DNA of 44,231 bases from an uncultured Bacteroidales bacterium (GCA_937926515.1 CALAZZ010000293.1:1-44231), one strand, 5' to 3'; positions 1 through 7,724 are shown, counted from the stretch's first letter. A program made the numbers and translations. Notes: generated by a model from the sequence alone, not told the origin.

Positions 1-191
1 CTTAAAGATCGGATCGATCGCCACAACAGCAACAGAAATCTCAGCACACGAAACAGGGGATTAAAGGTTTGAATGAATATTATGTATTTAAATTGAATGG
101 TATGATCATTATAAAAAATTATTTTCTTGATGCTTATTGGTATAAGCTCGTCTAAATTCTCATATGGATATTATCTTATCATACTAAGTAT
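1..191. other. Window edge and leader, no supported gene
   Basis: No complete gene is visible. One forward frame is open from base 2 to a TAA at 62-64 and could be the last 20 codons of an upstream gene, but its residues match nothing I recognise. The rest is AT-rich and runs into the predicted dacA promoter. Confidence 0.4.
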
Positions 192-199
192 TACTTTTG
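192..199 (+). promoter_or_regulatory. Predicted -7 element of dacA
   Basis: TACTTTTG matches the Bacteroidota -7 consensus TAnnTTTG. No clear -33 TTTG is seen at the expected distance. Its position, about 30 bases before ATG 230, means an upstream TTG at 197 would lie inside the promoter, which supports the later start for the gene. Confidence 0.5.
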
Positions 200-229
200 C
201 TTAGCATAAACCTCAGGAAAGGAAAATAT

Positions 230-1024
230 ATGGTATCCCTATTTATCGAGCTTCGCTTTTTTGATATCGTTGATATTTTACTTGTTGCTGCCCTGCTTTA
301 TGGTCTTTATTATTTATTAAGAGGAACAGTGGCCATAAATATCTTTTTTGGAATTGTAGCAATATTTTTAGTTTGGAAGATAGTAAGCGCACTTCAGATG
401 GAGCTTTTTAGTGAAATTCTGGGTGCTTTTGTCAGTGTTGGATTTATTGCATTGATCATCATTTTTCAGCCTGAAATCAGACAGTTCTTATTTGCACTGG
501 GAACTCCCAGGTTTATTAAAAGGTACCATCACCGTTTTTCGTTCTTAGGTTTTAAGTTTAATGATGAGATATTGGTTTCCTTGGACCCGGTTGTTAAGGC
601 ATGTGAGGCATTGTCTAAAAAGAAAATGGGTGCCTTAATTGTTATTACGCGTAAAAACAATCTTTTTCAATATGTTAATACCGGCATCAACTTAAATGCA
701 GATGTAAGTCAGACCTTAATTGAAAGTATCTTTTTCAAAAATAATCCCTTACATGATGGCGCCATGATTATTTCGGATGATAAGATCAAAGCAGCCGGAT
801 GTATACTTCCCGTCACCAAAAAGCTTGATTTGCCCGGACGTCCTGGGCTTAGGCACAGGGCAGGCTTGGGGACTACAGAGCAAAGTGACGCCTTTACGAT
901 AATTATTTCCGAAGAAACAGGCAAGATCAGTTATGCCAATGAGGGACAACTGTTTCAATTGAAAAATATAGAGGCATTGCGGAATGCCCTGTCTAAAGAA
1001 TTTGGCCAGAGCAGCAAAGTTTAG
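230..1024 (+). CDS. dacA: Diadenylate cyclase (c-di-AMP synthase, CdaA/DacA type)
   Basis: This is a membrane-bound enzyme that condenses two ATP into cyclic di-AMP, a second messenger for potassium and osmotic control. The 264-residue protein has three hydrophobic segments in the first 80 residues or so, then a DisA_N/DAC domain. The two catalytic signatures are present: DGA at 176-178 (context NPLHDGAMI) and RHR at 208-210 (context GLRHRAG). The start at 230 is chosen because AGGAAAGG sits 8 bases upstream and the predicted promoter lies just before it; an in-frame TTG at 197 is unlikely. A CdaR/YbbR partner gene is not adjacent. The gene is convergent with the methyltransferase gene downstream and no terminator hairpin is evident between them. 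Confidence 0.95.
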   Translation: MVSLFIELRFFDIVDILLVAALLYGLYYLLRGTVAINIFFGIVAIFLVWKIVSALQMELFSEILGAFVSVGFIALIIIFQPEIRQFLFALGTPRFIKRYHHRFSFLGFKFNDEILVSLDPVVKACEALSKKKMGALIVITRKNNLFQYVNTGINLNADVSQTLIESIFFKNNPLHDGAMIISDDKIKAAGCILPVTKKLDLPGRPGLRHRAGLGTTEQSDAFTIIISEETGKISYANEGQLFQLKNIEALRNALSKEFGQSSKV

Positions 1025-1100
1025 ATGGAAAATGCCAAAGTTTCGAAGTTGTTTAGACTATAATTTGCGGAAATAATACTGCTCATTAAGTATAGAAGTT

Positions 1101-1619
1101 TTATAATTGACGCCTTAACCATTCAAATAGGAAGATGGCTGCGGCATGGGATACATTAAGTGATTTGGTTGATCCCGGAATGGGAATATAGACCTGAATC
1201 TTTGCCTGATTGATTAGTTCATCAGAAGTTCCATATTGTTCGCTGCCAATAATGAGTGCACATTTCTGTGGTAATTCAGTTTGATATAGATTAGTTGCAT
1301 TGGGACTTGTTTCGAGTGCAACTGGCACATATCCTTCTGGAATCAATTTTGAAATAAGTGGTTCTTGAGTGAATGCCCACGGCATATTATTGAAGCTGCT
1401 CGCAGCTGCCCTTCTCAATTTACTTTGGTTCACTGATTTTGATTCACCCATAAACCACAATGACAGTGCTCCTATATTATCAGCAAGCCTGATCAAAGCA
1501 CCCATATTGTCAGCATTACGCAAGTGATCGGCAATAATTACCGGCCGGTCAAGATGCCCATAGATTTTATCATAATCTTTTTTTGAAAAAAGCAGGTTCG
1601 AATTATTGAAGGTATTCAT
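1101..1619 (-). CDS. SpoU/TrmH-family RNA 2'-O-methyltransferase
   Basis: A SPOUT-class enzyme expected to methylate ribose 2'-OH in tRNA or rRNA using S-adenosylmethionine. All three knot motifs are present: NADNMGALIRLADN (motif 1), IIGSEQYGTSDELI (motif 2) and a C-terminal IPGSTKSLNVSHAAAI (motif 3), which form the trefoil-knot SAM site. At 172 residues from ATG 1619 it is a minimal single-domain member without an N-terminal substrate-binding domain, so the RNA target cannot be named. A TTG at 1643 overlapping the stop of the upstream Lrp gene is an alternative start; neither has a clear ribosome-binding site. It follows the Lrp-type regulator by about 20 bases and is probably cotranscribed with it. 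Confidence 0.85.
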   Translation of the reverse strand: MNTFNNSNLLFSKKDYDKIYGHLDRPVIIADHLRNADNMGALIRLADNIGALSLWFMGESKSVNQSKLRRAAASSFNNMPWAFTQEPLISKLIPEGYVPVALETSPNATNLYQTELPQKCALIIGSEQYGTSDELINQAKIQVYIPIPGSTKSLNVSHAAAIFLFEWLRRQL

Positions 1620-1639
1620 ACAGTTCGTTGATTGATGAC

Positions 1640-2110
1640 TCAATACACAGGAAGCTGTCTTTGGAACCCGGCTTCGAGCGAAATGAAGGTTTCAGTAAAG
1701 GTTATTTCCGGAATTGATTGAATTTTCTCAACAATGATTTTTTTAAGATGTTCATTGTTCCGTGTATATATCTTTGCCAATAGCGAATATTTTCCGCTAA
1801 TATGGTGACACTCAACTATTTCATCGATTTCCTTAATTTTTTCAAACACTTCATTATGTGTACTGGTCTGAGTGAGGTTCACCTGTATACCAATAAATGC
1901 ACAAGTCATATAACCCATTCCCTTCGGATCCAGATTGAATCCCGAGCCAGCGATAACACCGGCCTCAATCATCCGGCCGATACGCTGATGTACCGCTGCA
2001 CCTGAAACCTTACACTTTCGGGCTACCTCAACATACGGAATGCGTGCATCATTGAGAAGTAATTCTAAAATGCGCCTGTCCAAGGTGTCAAGTCTAAAGC
2101 TGTTTGTCAT
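1640..2110 (-). CDS. Lrp/AsnC-family transcriptional regulator
   Basis: A 156-residue feast/famine regulator. The N-terminal winged helix-turn-helix spans about residues 8-55 (LDTLDRRILELLLNDARIPY, then CKVSGAAVHQRIGRM). The C-terminal RAM ligand-binding domain spans about 65-150 and would bind an amino acid at the dimer interface and control oligomerisation. The gene is divergent from the Cys/Met-type PLP enzyme with 159 bases between the starts, the usual arrangement for a local Lrp-type regulator, so that enzyme is its most likely target. The ligand is therefore inferred to be a sulfur or related amino acid. ATG 2110 lies about 20 bases past a predicted -7 element, which implies a very short leader. 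Confidence 0.92.
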   Translation of the reverse strand: MTNSFRLDTLDRRILELLLNDARIPYVEVARKCKVSGAAVHQRIGRMIEAGVIAGSGFNLDPKGMGYMTCAFIGIQVNLTQTSTHNEVFEKIKEIDEIVECHHISGKYSLLAKIYTRNNEHLKKIIVEKIQSIPEITFTETFISLEAGFQRQLPVY

Positions 2111-2129
2111 ATTTTTAATGTTTTATTTA

Positions 2130-2137
2130 CAAAATTA
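2130..2137 (-). promoter_or_regulatory. Predicted -7 element of the Lrp-type gene
   Basis: On the minus strand this reads TAATTTTG, a match to TAnnTTTG, about 20 bases upstream of the Lrp ATG. No ideal -33 element is seen. Confidence 0.45.
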
Positions 2138-2178
2138 GTCGAAAACAATTAAAATCATATCAATTTTAAAATAAATTG

Positions 2179-2192
2179 CTAAGTTTACTTAG
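2179..2192. promoter_or_regulatory. Candidate Lrp-type operator (inverted repeat)
   Basis: CTAAG-TTTA-CTTAG is a perfect 5-4-5 inverted repeat lying between the two divergent predicted promoters, upstream of both. Size and placement fit an Lrp/AsnC site for autoregulation and control of the neighbouring enzyme. This is inference from position and symmetry. Confidence 0.4.
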
Positions 2193-2230
2193 ATATTCTT
2201 ATATTAATTCGATAATTCATTAATTCTTGA

Positions 2231-2238
2231 TATATTTG
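2231..2238 (+). promoter_or_regulatory. Predicted -7 element of the PLP enzyme gene
   Basis: TATATTTG matches TAnnTTTG and lies 31 bases before ATG 2270. The -33 region is not recognisable, as expected for a promoter that needs an activator. Confidence 0.5.
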
Positions 2239-2269
2239 TGAAACATATTTTAACCAAATTAAACATGCG

Positions 2270-3496
2270 ATGAAAACAGATTCTGCTAGTGAAATTCAAG
2301 ACCTTAAGCAATTTGGAGAGTTTGGTGGAGTAAATCCTTCCATTACAGATTCGGCTACCTATACTTTTATGCAAGCCAAAACCATGTCAGAAACATTTGC
2401 CGGGGAAACTGAGGGTTGCTTCCTCTATTCCCGTCATTGGAACCCCAGCAATAAGTATCTTTCTGATGCACTTGCGACCATGGAAGGCACTGAAGCGGCA
2501 TGGGTAACTGCAAGTGGAATGGGAGCCATTACTACAGTTATTCTTCAGATGTGCAATTCGGGTGATCATATTGTAAGCAGTATGACCACCTATGGGGGCA
2601 CTTTTGCCTTTTTACAAAATTACCTTCCGAAGTTCAATATCCATGTGACATTTGTTGATATCACAGACATTGAGGCAGTTGAAGCGGCAATAAAGCCCAA
2701 CACCAAAATGGTCTATACAGAGACCATGACGAACCCATTATTGCAGATCAGTGATATACCTGAATTATCCAAGCTTACAAAAAAGCATGGTATTAAACTG
2801 GTTGTTGATAATACATTTACACCCTTAATGGTTGCTCCGGCTCAATACGGTGCAGACGTTGTGGTTTATAGCCTGACTAAGTTTATCAATGGTAAGAACG
2901 ACTGTGTGGCTGGTGCTATATGTGCATCACAGGAATTTATCTGTTCTTTGGTTGATGTAAATAATGGAACGGCTATGATGTTAGGACCGGTTCTTGATCC
3001 ACTTCGAAGTTCTAGTATCCTTAAAAATCTTCATACACTTCATTTGCGAATGAAACAGCACAGCCATAATGCGATGTATCTGTCTCATCGGTTCAAGGAA
3101 GCGGGTTTAAAATATATTTATCCCGGGACCAAGGATCATCCCGGCCACGAGACACTTAAAAGAATGATGGATCCGCAATACGGCTATGGAGGTATGATAG
3201 CCATTGATCTGGAAGATGCTGATACCGCAAACAGCTTGATGGAACTGATGGAAAAGGATGATGTCGGCTACCTGGCAGTGAGTCTTGGATACTTTAAAAC
3301 CTTGTTCAGTAATTCGGGAAAGAGTACATCATCAGAAGTTCCTGAGGAAATACAACGGAAGATGGGACTGTCTGAAGGCCTTATTCGATTTAGTGTCGGA
3401 CTTGATAATGACATTGAACGAACATGGCAAAGAATTAAACATTGCCTTGAAAAGCTTGATCTTATCAAAAGCGCTCATCTTGAGCATAGTGTATAA
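2270..3496 (+). CDS. Cys/Met-metabolism PLP-dependent lyase (methionine gamma-lyase-like)
   Basis: A 408-residue fold-type I PLP enzyme of the Cys_Met_Meta_PP family (gamma-lyases, gamma-synthases, sulfhydrylases). The PLP-binding lysine is K204 in YSLTKFING. The YSRHWNPS segment matches the Y-x-R phosphate-binding loop contributed by the partner subunit, and VVDNTF holds the aspartate that contacts the pyridine nitrogen. Family methionine gamma-lyases carry a catalytic cysteine after the active-site tyrosine (LYGC); here the segment is TYGGTF with G110 at that position, so methioninase activity is not assured and a cystathionine- or homoserine-type substrate is possible. The divergent Lrp-type gene suggests amino-acid-responsive control. 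A strong terminator follows the stop. Confidence 0.8.
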   Translation: MKTDSASEIQDLKQFGEFGGVNPSITDSATYTFMQAKTMSETFAGETEGCFLYSRHWNPSNKYLSDALATMEGTEAAWVTASGMGAITTVILQMCNSGDHIVSSMTTYGGTFAFLQNYLPKFNIHVTFVDITDIEAVEAAIKPNTKMVYTETMTNPLLQISDIPELSKLTKKHGIKLVVDNTFTPLMVAPAQYGADVVVYSLTKFINGKNDCVAGAICASQEFICSLVDVNNGTAMMLGPVLDPLRSSSILKNLHTLHLRMKQHSHNAMYLSHRFKEAGLKYIYPGTKDHPGHETLKRMMDPQYGYGGMIAIDLEDADTANSLMELMEKDDVGYLAVSLGYFKTLFSNSGKSTSSEVPEEIQRKMGLSEGLIRFSVGLDNDIERTWQRIKHCLEKLDLIKSAHLEHSV

Positions 3497-3498
3497 TA

Positions 3499-3530
3499 AA
3501 AAAATGACCACAGAATAGTGGTCATTTTTT
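3499..3530. terminator. Bidirectional Rho-independent terminator
   Basis: The hairpin AATGACCAC / GTGGTCATT with a 6-base AGAATA loop is flanked by A-runs on the left and T-runs on the right, so it can terminate transcription from both sides. It lies between the convergent PLP enzyme and gcvP genes, 9 bases from the gcvP stop. Confidence 0.9.
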
Positions 3531-3539
3531 TTGGATGTT

Positions 3540-6419
3540 CTACTCATAATCAGAAACTGGAGCACATGTACACATCAAATTTCTGTCACCCCAGGCATCA
3601 TCAATGCGGGTAACAGGTGTGAAATACTTATCTGCCAGATCAGTAACCATTGGGAAGGCTGCTTTTTCGCGACTATAAGGTTTGTCCCAGTTTGAATTGA
3701 TAAGCATTTCTACTGTATGCGGTGCATTGCTGATTACATTATTGCCACGTTCAGACAAACCGGTCTCAATTTCTTCAATTTCTTTGCGTATACTGATCAT
3801 GGCTTCAATGAAGCGATCTAATTCAGCCAGGGGCTCGCTTTCTGTAGGTTCTACCATGAGTGTTCCGGCGACAGGGAAAGCAACTGTCGGTGCATGAAAA
3901 CCATAGTCCATCAGTCGCTTTGCGATATCAACCACAGTAAGTCCGGCAGTTTTGCTGAACATATTGCAATCAAGGATCATTTCATGAGCAATATGGCCTT
4001 TGTTGCCGGTGTATAAAATCGGAAAATAATCCTTAAGTCCATCTTTCAGGTAATTAGCGCTCAAAATAGCCATTTCTGTTGATGTAGTCAGGCCATTGGC
4101 ACCCAGCATTTTAATATATCCATACGAAATAGGCAAAATTAAGGCACTGCCAAATGGTGCTGCGGCCACAGAACCGATAGCTTTCTTGCCACCGGTTTCG
4201 ATCATCACATGACCCGGCAGGAATTCTTTAAGGTGCTCAGCAACACCAATCGGACCTACACCCGGTCCGCCACCACCATGAGGAATGGCAAATGTTTTAT
4301 GAAGGTTCAAATGGCAAACATCTGCACCAATATGTCCCGGACTGGTAAGCCCTACCTGGGCGTTCATATTGGCTCCGTCCATATAAACCTGCCCGCCATA
4401 TTGATGAACTAAATTAATGATATCAACGATACCAGCTTCATATACTCCATGTGTGGAAGGGTAGGTGATCATGATGGCTGCTAACCTGTCACTATTTGAC
4501 TCAGCCTTAATTCTAAGATCATCAATATCGATATTTCCTTGTTCATCACATTTAACCACCATCACTTCCATTCCTGCCATGACTGCACTGGCCGGGTTGG
4601 TACCATGAGCAGAGGAAGGGATCAGGCAAAGGTTTCGTTGTGGTTGGCCAATGCTTGCAAGATATTCTCTAATGACAAGCAGGCCTGTGTATTCGCCACT
4701 GGCACCGGAGTTTGGTTGAAATGATATGGCATTGAAACCTGTAATCTCGCAAAGGTCCTTTTCGAGAGTTTCAATCAATTGCATATAACCCTGTGCTTGA
4801 TCAGCAGGTACAAATGGATGAATATTGGCGAATTCAGGCCAACTCAATACAAAGAGTTCAGCCGCTGCATTAAGCTTCATGGTGCATGAGCCAAGCGGTA
4901 TCATACTCCGGTTGAGCGCCAGATCACGGTTTTCAAGCTTAGTCAAATATCGCATCATTTCGGTCTCAGAGCGATAACTATTGAAAACAGGATTTGATAG
5001 GTATTCACTACCACGATGCAGAGAATCGGGATATGTACTTATGGTGTTATGAATTTCAGCCTTATAGGAAAAAGGTACATACTCATGTCCGCTAAGCTCG
5101 GCCAAAATGAATACAACTTTATTGATGTCGGCCATGGAAATGGTCTCATTAATGCTGATTCCAATGAAGTTGTTATCAATATATCGGAAATTGATCTCAT
5201 TGGCTTTTGCTGCTTCATACACATCTTCAATATGAACCGTGGCAGGTAACCTTATTTTTAAGGTGTCGAAATAGGATGTATTAAGTTGCTTATAACCGAT
5301 TTTCTCCAATTCTACAGACAGAATCCCCGCCAGCAAATTTATTTGCCTTGCTATTGCCCTGATGCCATCAGGCCCATGGTAAATTGCATAGAATCCAGCC
5401 ATCGCAGCTAGCAATGCCTGGGCAGTACAGATGTTGGAGGTTGCTCGTTCTCGCTTAATATGTTGTTCTCGGGTTTGCAAAGCCATTCGCAAAGCAGGTT
5501 TGCCCAAAGCATCTTTAGAGATACCTATAATACGGCCCGGAATATTTCGTTTGTATTTCTCAGTTGTAGCAAAATAACCAGCATGAGGGCCTCCAAATCC
5601 CATTGGTATTCCAAATCGCTGCGAGGAACCAACTACAAGATCAGCACCTTGTTCACCCGGAGGAACCAGCAGTGCCAGACTTAACAAGTCAGCTGCCACA
5701 GCAACCTGCACCTCTTTTTCCTTGAGTTTCTGAATAAGTGTTGTGTGGTCCTGAATCTGTCCAAACTGATCCGGATATTGTAAAATGACACCGAATAAAC
5801 CATCAGTTGACTCAATCTGTTCAATTGGTCCGATCACCAATTCAATTCCAAGGGGAAGGGCTCTGGTTTTCAGAACTTCAATAGTCTGTGGGAACAAACC
5901 GTCCGAAACAAAAAACTTATTGAGCTGTTGCTTAGACTGTTCACGGCTGCGTGAATTGTAAAACATGATCATACCCTCTGCTGCTGAGGTGCCTTCATCT
6001 AGAAGTGACGCATTTGCAATTGGCATAGCAGTCATGTCGCAAATCATAGTTTGAAAGTTCAATAAGGCCTCAAGTCTGCCTTGTGAGATTTCTGCCTGAT
6101 AGGGGGTATAAGCAGTATACCAGCCCGGGTTTTCCAGAACATTTCTTGTGATTACGGCAGGGGTGATGGTATTGTAATATCCCATACCGATATAGGTTTT
6201 GAAAATTTTATTTTTTTTCCCTAATTCTTTCAGGTGGGTAAGATATTCGTGTTCGTTCATCCCGTCGGGCAGATTGAGAGGCTTTTTAAGTCTGATTTGA
6301 GGCGGAATTGTTTCATCAATCAATTGTGAAAGTGTGTTCGGACCAATTTTTTTCAGCATTTGATCCACATCAGCCTGTCGTAAGCCAATATGTCTTTGTA
6401 AGAAATTATTAGTAATCAT
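3540..6419 (-). CDS. gcvP: Glycine dehydrogenase (decarboxylating), glycine cleavage system P protein
   Basis: The P protein decarboxylates glycine and passes the aminomethyl group to lipoyl-GcvH. At 959 residues it is the fused one-chain form carrying both the N-terminal (P1-like, about 1-450) and C-terminal (P2-like, about 470-940) halves. The PLP lysine is K708 in NLHKTFAIPHGGGGPG, and the glycine-rich loop that follows is intact. Other visible conserved segments are YTPYQAEISQGRLEALLN, GSCTMKLNA and PNSGASGEYTGL. The genes for GcvT and GcvH are not adjacent. The gene is monocistronic as far as seen, with a bidirectional terminator after the stop. A Rex-like operator lies upstream in the divergent intergenic region. 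Confidence 0.98.
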   Translation of the reverse strand: MITNNFLQRHIGLRQADVDQMLKKIGPNTLSQLIDETIPPQIRLKKPLNLPDGMNEHEYLTHLKELGKKNKIFKTYIGMGYYNTITPAVITRNVLENPGWYTAYTPYQAEISQGRLEALLNFQTMICDMTAMPIANASLLDEGTSAAEGMIMFYNSRSREQSKQQLNKFFVSDGLFPQTIEVLKTRALPLGIELVIGPIEQIESTDGLFGVILQYPDQFGQIQDHTTLIQKLKEKEVQVAVAADLLSLALLVPPGEQGADLVVGSSQRFGIPMGFGGPHAGYFATTEKYKRNIPGRIIGISKDALGKPALRMALQTREQHIKRERATSNICTAQALLAAMAGFYAIYHGPDGIRAIARQINLLAGILSVELEKIGYKQLNTSYFDTLKIRLPATVHIEDVYEAAKANEINFRYIDNNFIGISINETISMADINKVVFILAELSGHEYVPFSYKAEIHNTISTYPDSLHRGSEYLSNPVFNSYRSETEMMRYLTKLENRDLALNRSMIPLGSCTMKLNAAAELFVLSWPEFANIHPFVPADQAQGYMQLIETLEKDLCEITGFNAISFQPNSGASGEYTGLLVIREYLASIGQPQRNLCLIPSSAHGTNPASAVMAGMEVMVVKCDEQGNIDIDDLRIKAESNSDRLAAIMITYPSTHGVYEAGIVDIINLVHQYGGQVYMDGANMNAQVGLTSPGHIGADVCHLNLHKTFAIPHGGGGPGVGPIGVAEHLKEFLPGHVMIETGGKKAIGSVAAAPFGSALILPISYGYIKMLGANGLTTSTEMAILSANYLKDGLKDYFPILYTGNKGHIAHEMILDCNMFSKTAGLTVVDIAKRLMDYGFHAPTVAFPVAGTLMVEPTESEPLAELDRFIEAMISIRKEIEEIETGLSERGNNVISNAPHTVEMLINSNWDKPYSREKAAFPMVTDLADKYFTPVTRIDDAWGDRNLMCTCAPVSDYE

Positions 6420-6502
6420 TTGAAATGCAGTAATTTAATTTGATATTACCTGGTTTTGACAATGCTGTAATCATTGCCAATCCTCAGCCATGAATTTGGC
6501 CT

Positions 6503-6510
6503 CAAAAATA
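6503..6510 (-). promoter_or_regulatory. Predicted -7 element of gcvP
   Basis: Minus-strand TATTTTTG matches TAnnTTTG, about 84 bases upstream of the gcvP ATG. The -33 position is not clear. Confidence 0.4.
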
Positions 6511-6549
6511 GGAATAGTTGGTGAATTGAGCATTGGTTTCAACCAAATA

Positions 6550-6567
6550 TTGTTAACAAATTAACAA
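6550..6567. promoter_or_regulatory. Rex-like operator (gcvP/cytochrome c region)
   Basis: TTGTTAACAAATTAACAA is a perfect instance of TTGTTAA-N4-TTAACAA, the consensus described for the NAD(H)-sensing repressor Rex in several phyla. It lies about 40 bases upstream of the predicted gcvP -7 element and about 115 bases upstream of the cytochrome c -7 element, so which gene it serves is open. An identical half-site pair occurs before aconitase at 19343-19360. Confidence 0.6.
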
Positions 6568-6597
6568 AGCTTTTTGTTTTTTTATTTGCATTAAAAA

Positions 6598-6654
6598 AAC
6601 TGGTATAAATAATCCAACAAAAGAAATTTTTCAGGATTTATTATTATGCCAGTT
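6598..6654. repeat. Long imperfect inverted repeat upstream of cytochrome c
   Basis: The left arm (6598-6615, beginning AACTGG and ending AATCC) and right arm (6634-6654, beginning GGATT and ending CCAGTT) are complementary apart from about three extra or mismatched bases, with an 18-base AT-rich loop. It ends 27 bases before the predicted -7 element. It could be an operator, an RNA hairpin from a further upstream promoter, or a relic of a small mobile repeat. Confidence 0.5.
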
Positions 6655-6680
6655 TAATCCAATCTCATAATGAATTGTAT

Positions 6681-6688
6681 TACTTTTG
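6681..6688 (+). promoter_or_regulatory. Predicted -7 element of the cytochrome c operon
   Basis: TACTTTTG matches TAnnTTTG and lies 38 bases before ATG 6727. The surrounding octamer is the same as the one before dacA. Confidence 0.5.
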
Positions 6689-6726
6689 CAGGTGGACTTA
6701 GTTAATCATTTAAAATACATTAACCA

Positions 6727-7203
6727 ATGAAAAAACGTATAGTATTAGCAGTTATGATTCTAGGGGTTATCATGATGTCCGGTTGCGGTGGCGGATCGGA
6801 TAAGCCAACCGAAACATCATCTTCGGCCATAGAAGAAAAGACTGAAGCAGTTGAACTGGACCCCATGCAACAACAGATGGCCAGGGGTGAACAGATTTAT
6901 AAGGAAAAATGTATCATCTGTCACCAGGCCAACGGAGAAGGTATTCTGCATGCTTTTCCTCCTTTGAAAGATTCTGATTACCTTTTTGCCGACAAGATCA
7001 GGGCAGTTGATCAAGTACTTAATGGGTCACATGAGGAGATGATCGTAAATGGTATCATGTACAATGCACCCATGCAACCCCAGGTTGATAACCACGAGGA
7101 TGCTTTGGCGGTTATCAATTATGTGTTGAATGCCTGGGGGAATGACGGAGGATATGTGACATTGGAAGAAGTTAAACACCTTGAAATTGGACCCAGATGG
7201 TAG
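6727..7203 (+). CDS. Lipoprotein cytochrome c (class I, monoheme)
   Basis: A 158-residue predicted lipoprotein: a hydrophobic signal ends in MMSGC with the lipidation cysteine at C20, followed by a Ser/Thr/Glu-rich linker to about residue 50. The cytochrome c domain carries one heme-binding CIICH motif (C62, C65, H66) and a likely distal ligand M116 in YNAPMQP. It would act as an electron carrier tethered to a membrane on the periplasmic side. It is the first gene of a two-gene operon; the DUF4920 lipoprotein begins 8 bases after its stop. The sequence resembles the small cytochromes that feed terminal oxidases, but the partner cannot be read from this window. Confidence 0.9.
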   Translation: MKKRIVLAVMILGVIMMSGCGGGSDKPTETSSSAIEEKTEAVELDPMQQQMARGEQIYKEKCIICHQANGEGILHAFPPLKDSDYLFADKIRAVDQVLNGSHEEMIVNGIMYNAPMQPQVDNHEDALAVINYVLNAWGNDGGYVTLEEVKHLEIGPRW

Positions 7204-7211
7204 AAAAAGCA

Positions 7212-7724
7212 ATGAAAAGATTATACAGATTTAACTTTATTTTGGTGGCATTGACAATATTCTTTTCCTGTGGTCATAGCCATCAGCATTCGAATGATCA
7301 TGACCATGATCATGAAAGTATGGAAGTACTTCCTTCAACCGGTAGTTTTGGTGACAAGATTAGCAAGGAGGACGCAGTTGACGTAAACGAGGTTATGGGT
7401 TTAATCGTAGATAATGAAACGATTGAAGTAAAAGTAAAAGGAACCATTAAAGAGGTTTGTCAGCATACCGGATGCTGGTTGACATTTGACTTTGGTGATG
7501 GAGATGAGATCATGGTAAGGATGAAAGATCATGATTTTTTTGTTCCAATGGATGCTGCAGGAAAAACAGCCTGGGTGGAAGGAGTTGCAACCCGTGAAAT
7601 GATTTCTGTGGAGATGTTGAAACACTATGCAGAGGATGCACTGAAAAGTCAGGAAGAGATCGATGCCATTACGGAACCGGCAATGACCTATACACTTGAA
7701 GCCAAAGGTGTGATTATTGAATAA
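7212..7724 (+). CDS. DUF4920-family lipoprotein with His-rich N-terminus
   Basis: A 170-residue predicted lipoprotein. The signal peptide ends FFSC with lipidation cysteine C20 and is followed directly by a His/Asp cluster (HSHQHSNDHDHDH) that could bind a transition metal. The C-terminal domain, about residues 45-165, matches my memory of DUF4920, including the hallmark CQHTGCW (C83, C88), an OB-like beta-rich fold with an invariant cysteine pair. Function is unknown; metal or redox handling is inferred from the cysteines, the His tract and the cotranscribed cytochrome c. ATG 7212 is preferred over an upstream start at 7197 because it gives a standard signal peptide and avoids overlap with the cytochrome gene. 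Confidence 0.8.
   Translation: MKRLYRFNFILVALTIFFSCGHSHQHSNDHDHDHESMEVLPSTGSFGDKISKEDAVDVNEVMGLIVDNETIEVKVKGTIKEVCQHTGCWLTFDFGDGDEIMVRMKDHDFFVPMDAAGKTAWVEGVATREMISVEMLKHYAEDALKSQEEIDAITEPAMTYTLEAKGVIIE

Larger units (their letters stand above)
6420..6726. other. Divergent gcvP / cytochrome c intergenic region
   Basis: This 307-base AT-rich region has no gene. It holds a predicted gcvP -7 element on the minus strand, a perfect TTGTTAA-N4-TTAACAA operator, a long imperfect inverted repeat and a predicted -7 element for the cytochrome c operon. Each is listed separately. No glycine riboswitch fold was recognised in the gcvP leader. Confidence 0.6.

Noticed and set aside
2..64. Open forward frame ending in TAA at the window edge
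   Set aside because: Only 20 codons with no recognisable motif; folP, a common neighbour of dacA, was considered but the residues do not look like a FolP C-terminus.
197..229. TTG start for dacA giving 11 extra residues
   Set aside because: It overlaps the predicted -7 element and the ATG at 230 has the better ribosome-binding site.
3285..3565. Small ORFs overlapping the 3' end of the PLP enzyme gene on both strands
   Set aside because: They lie in alternative frames of a clear gene and across its terminator, with no recognisable protein features.
6420..6502. Glycine riboswitch in the gcvP leader
   Set aside because: The predicted leader is short (about 80 bases) and I could not draw the conserved aptamer helices.
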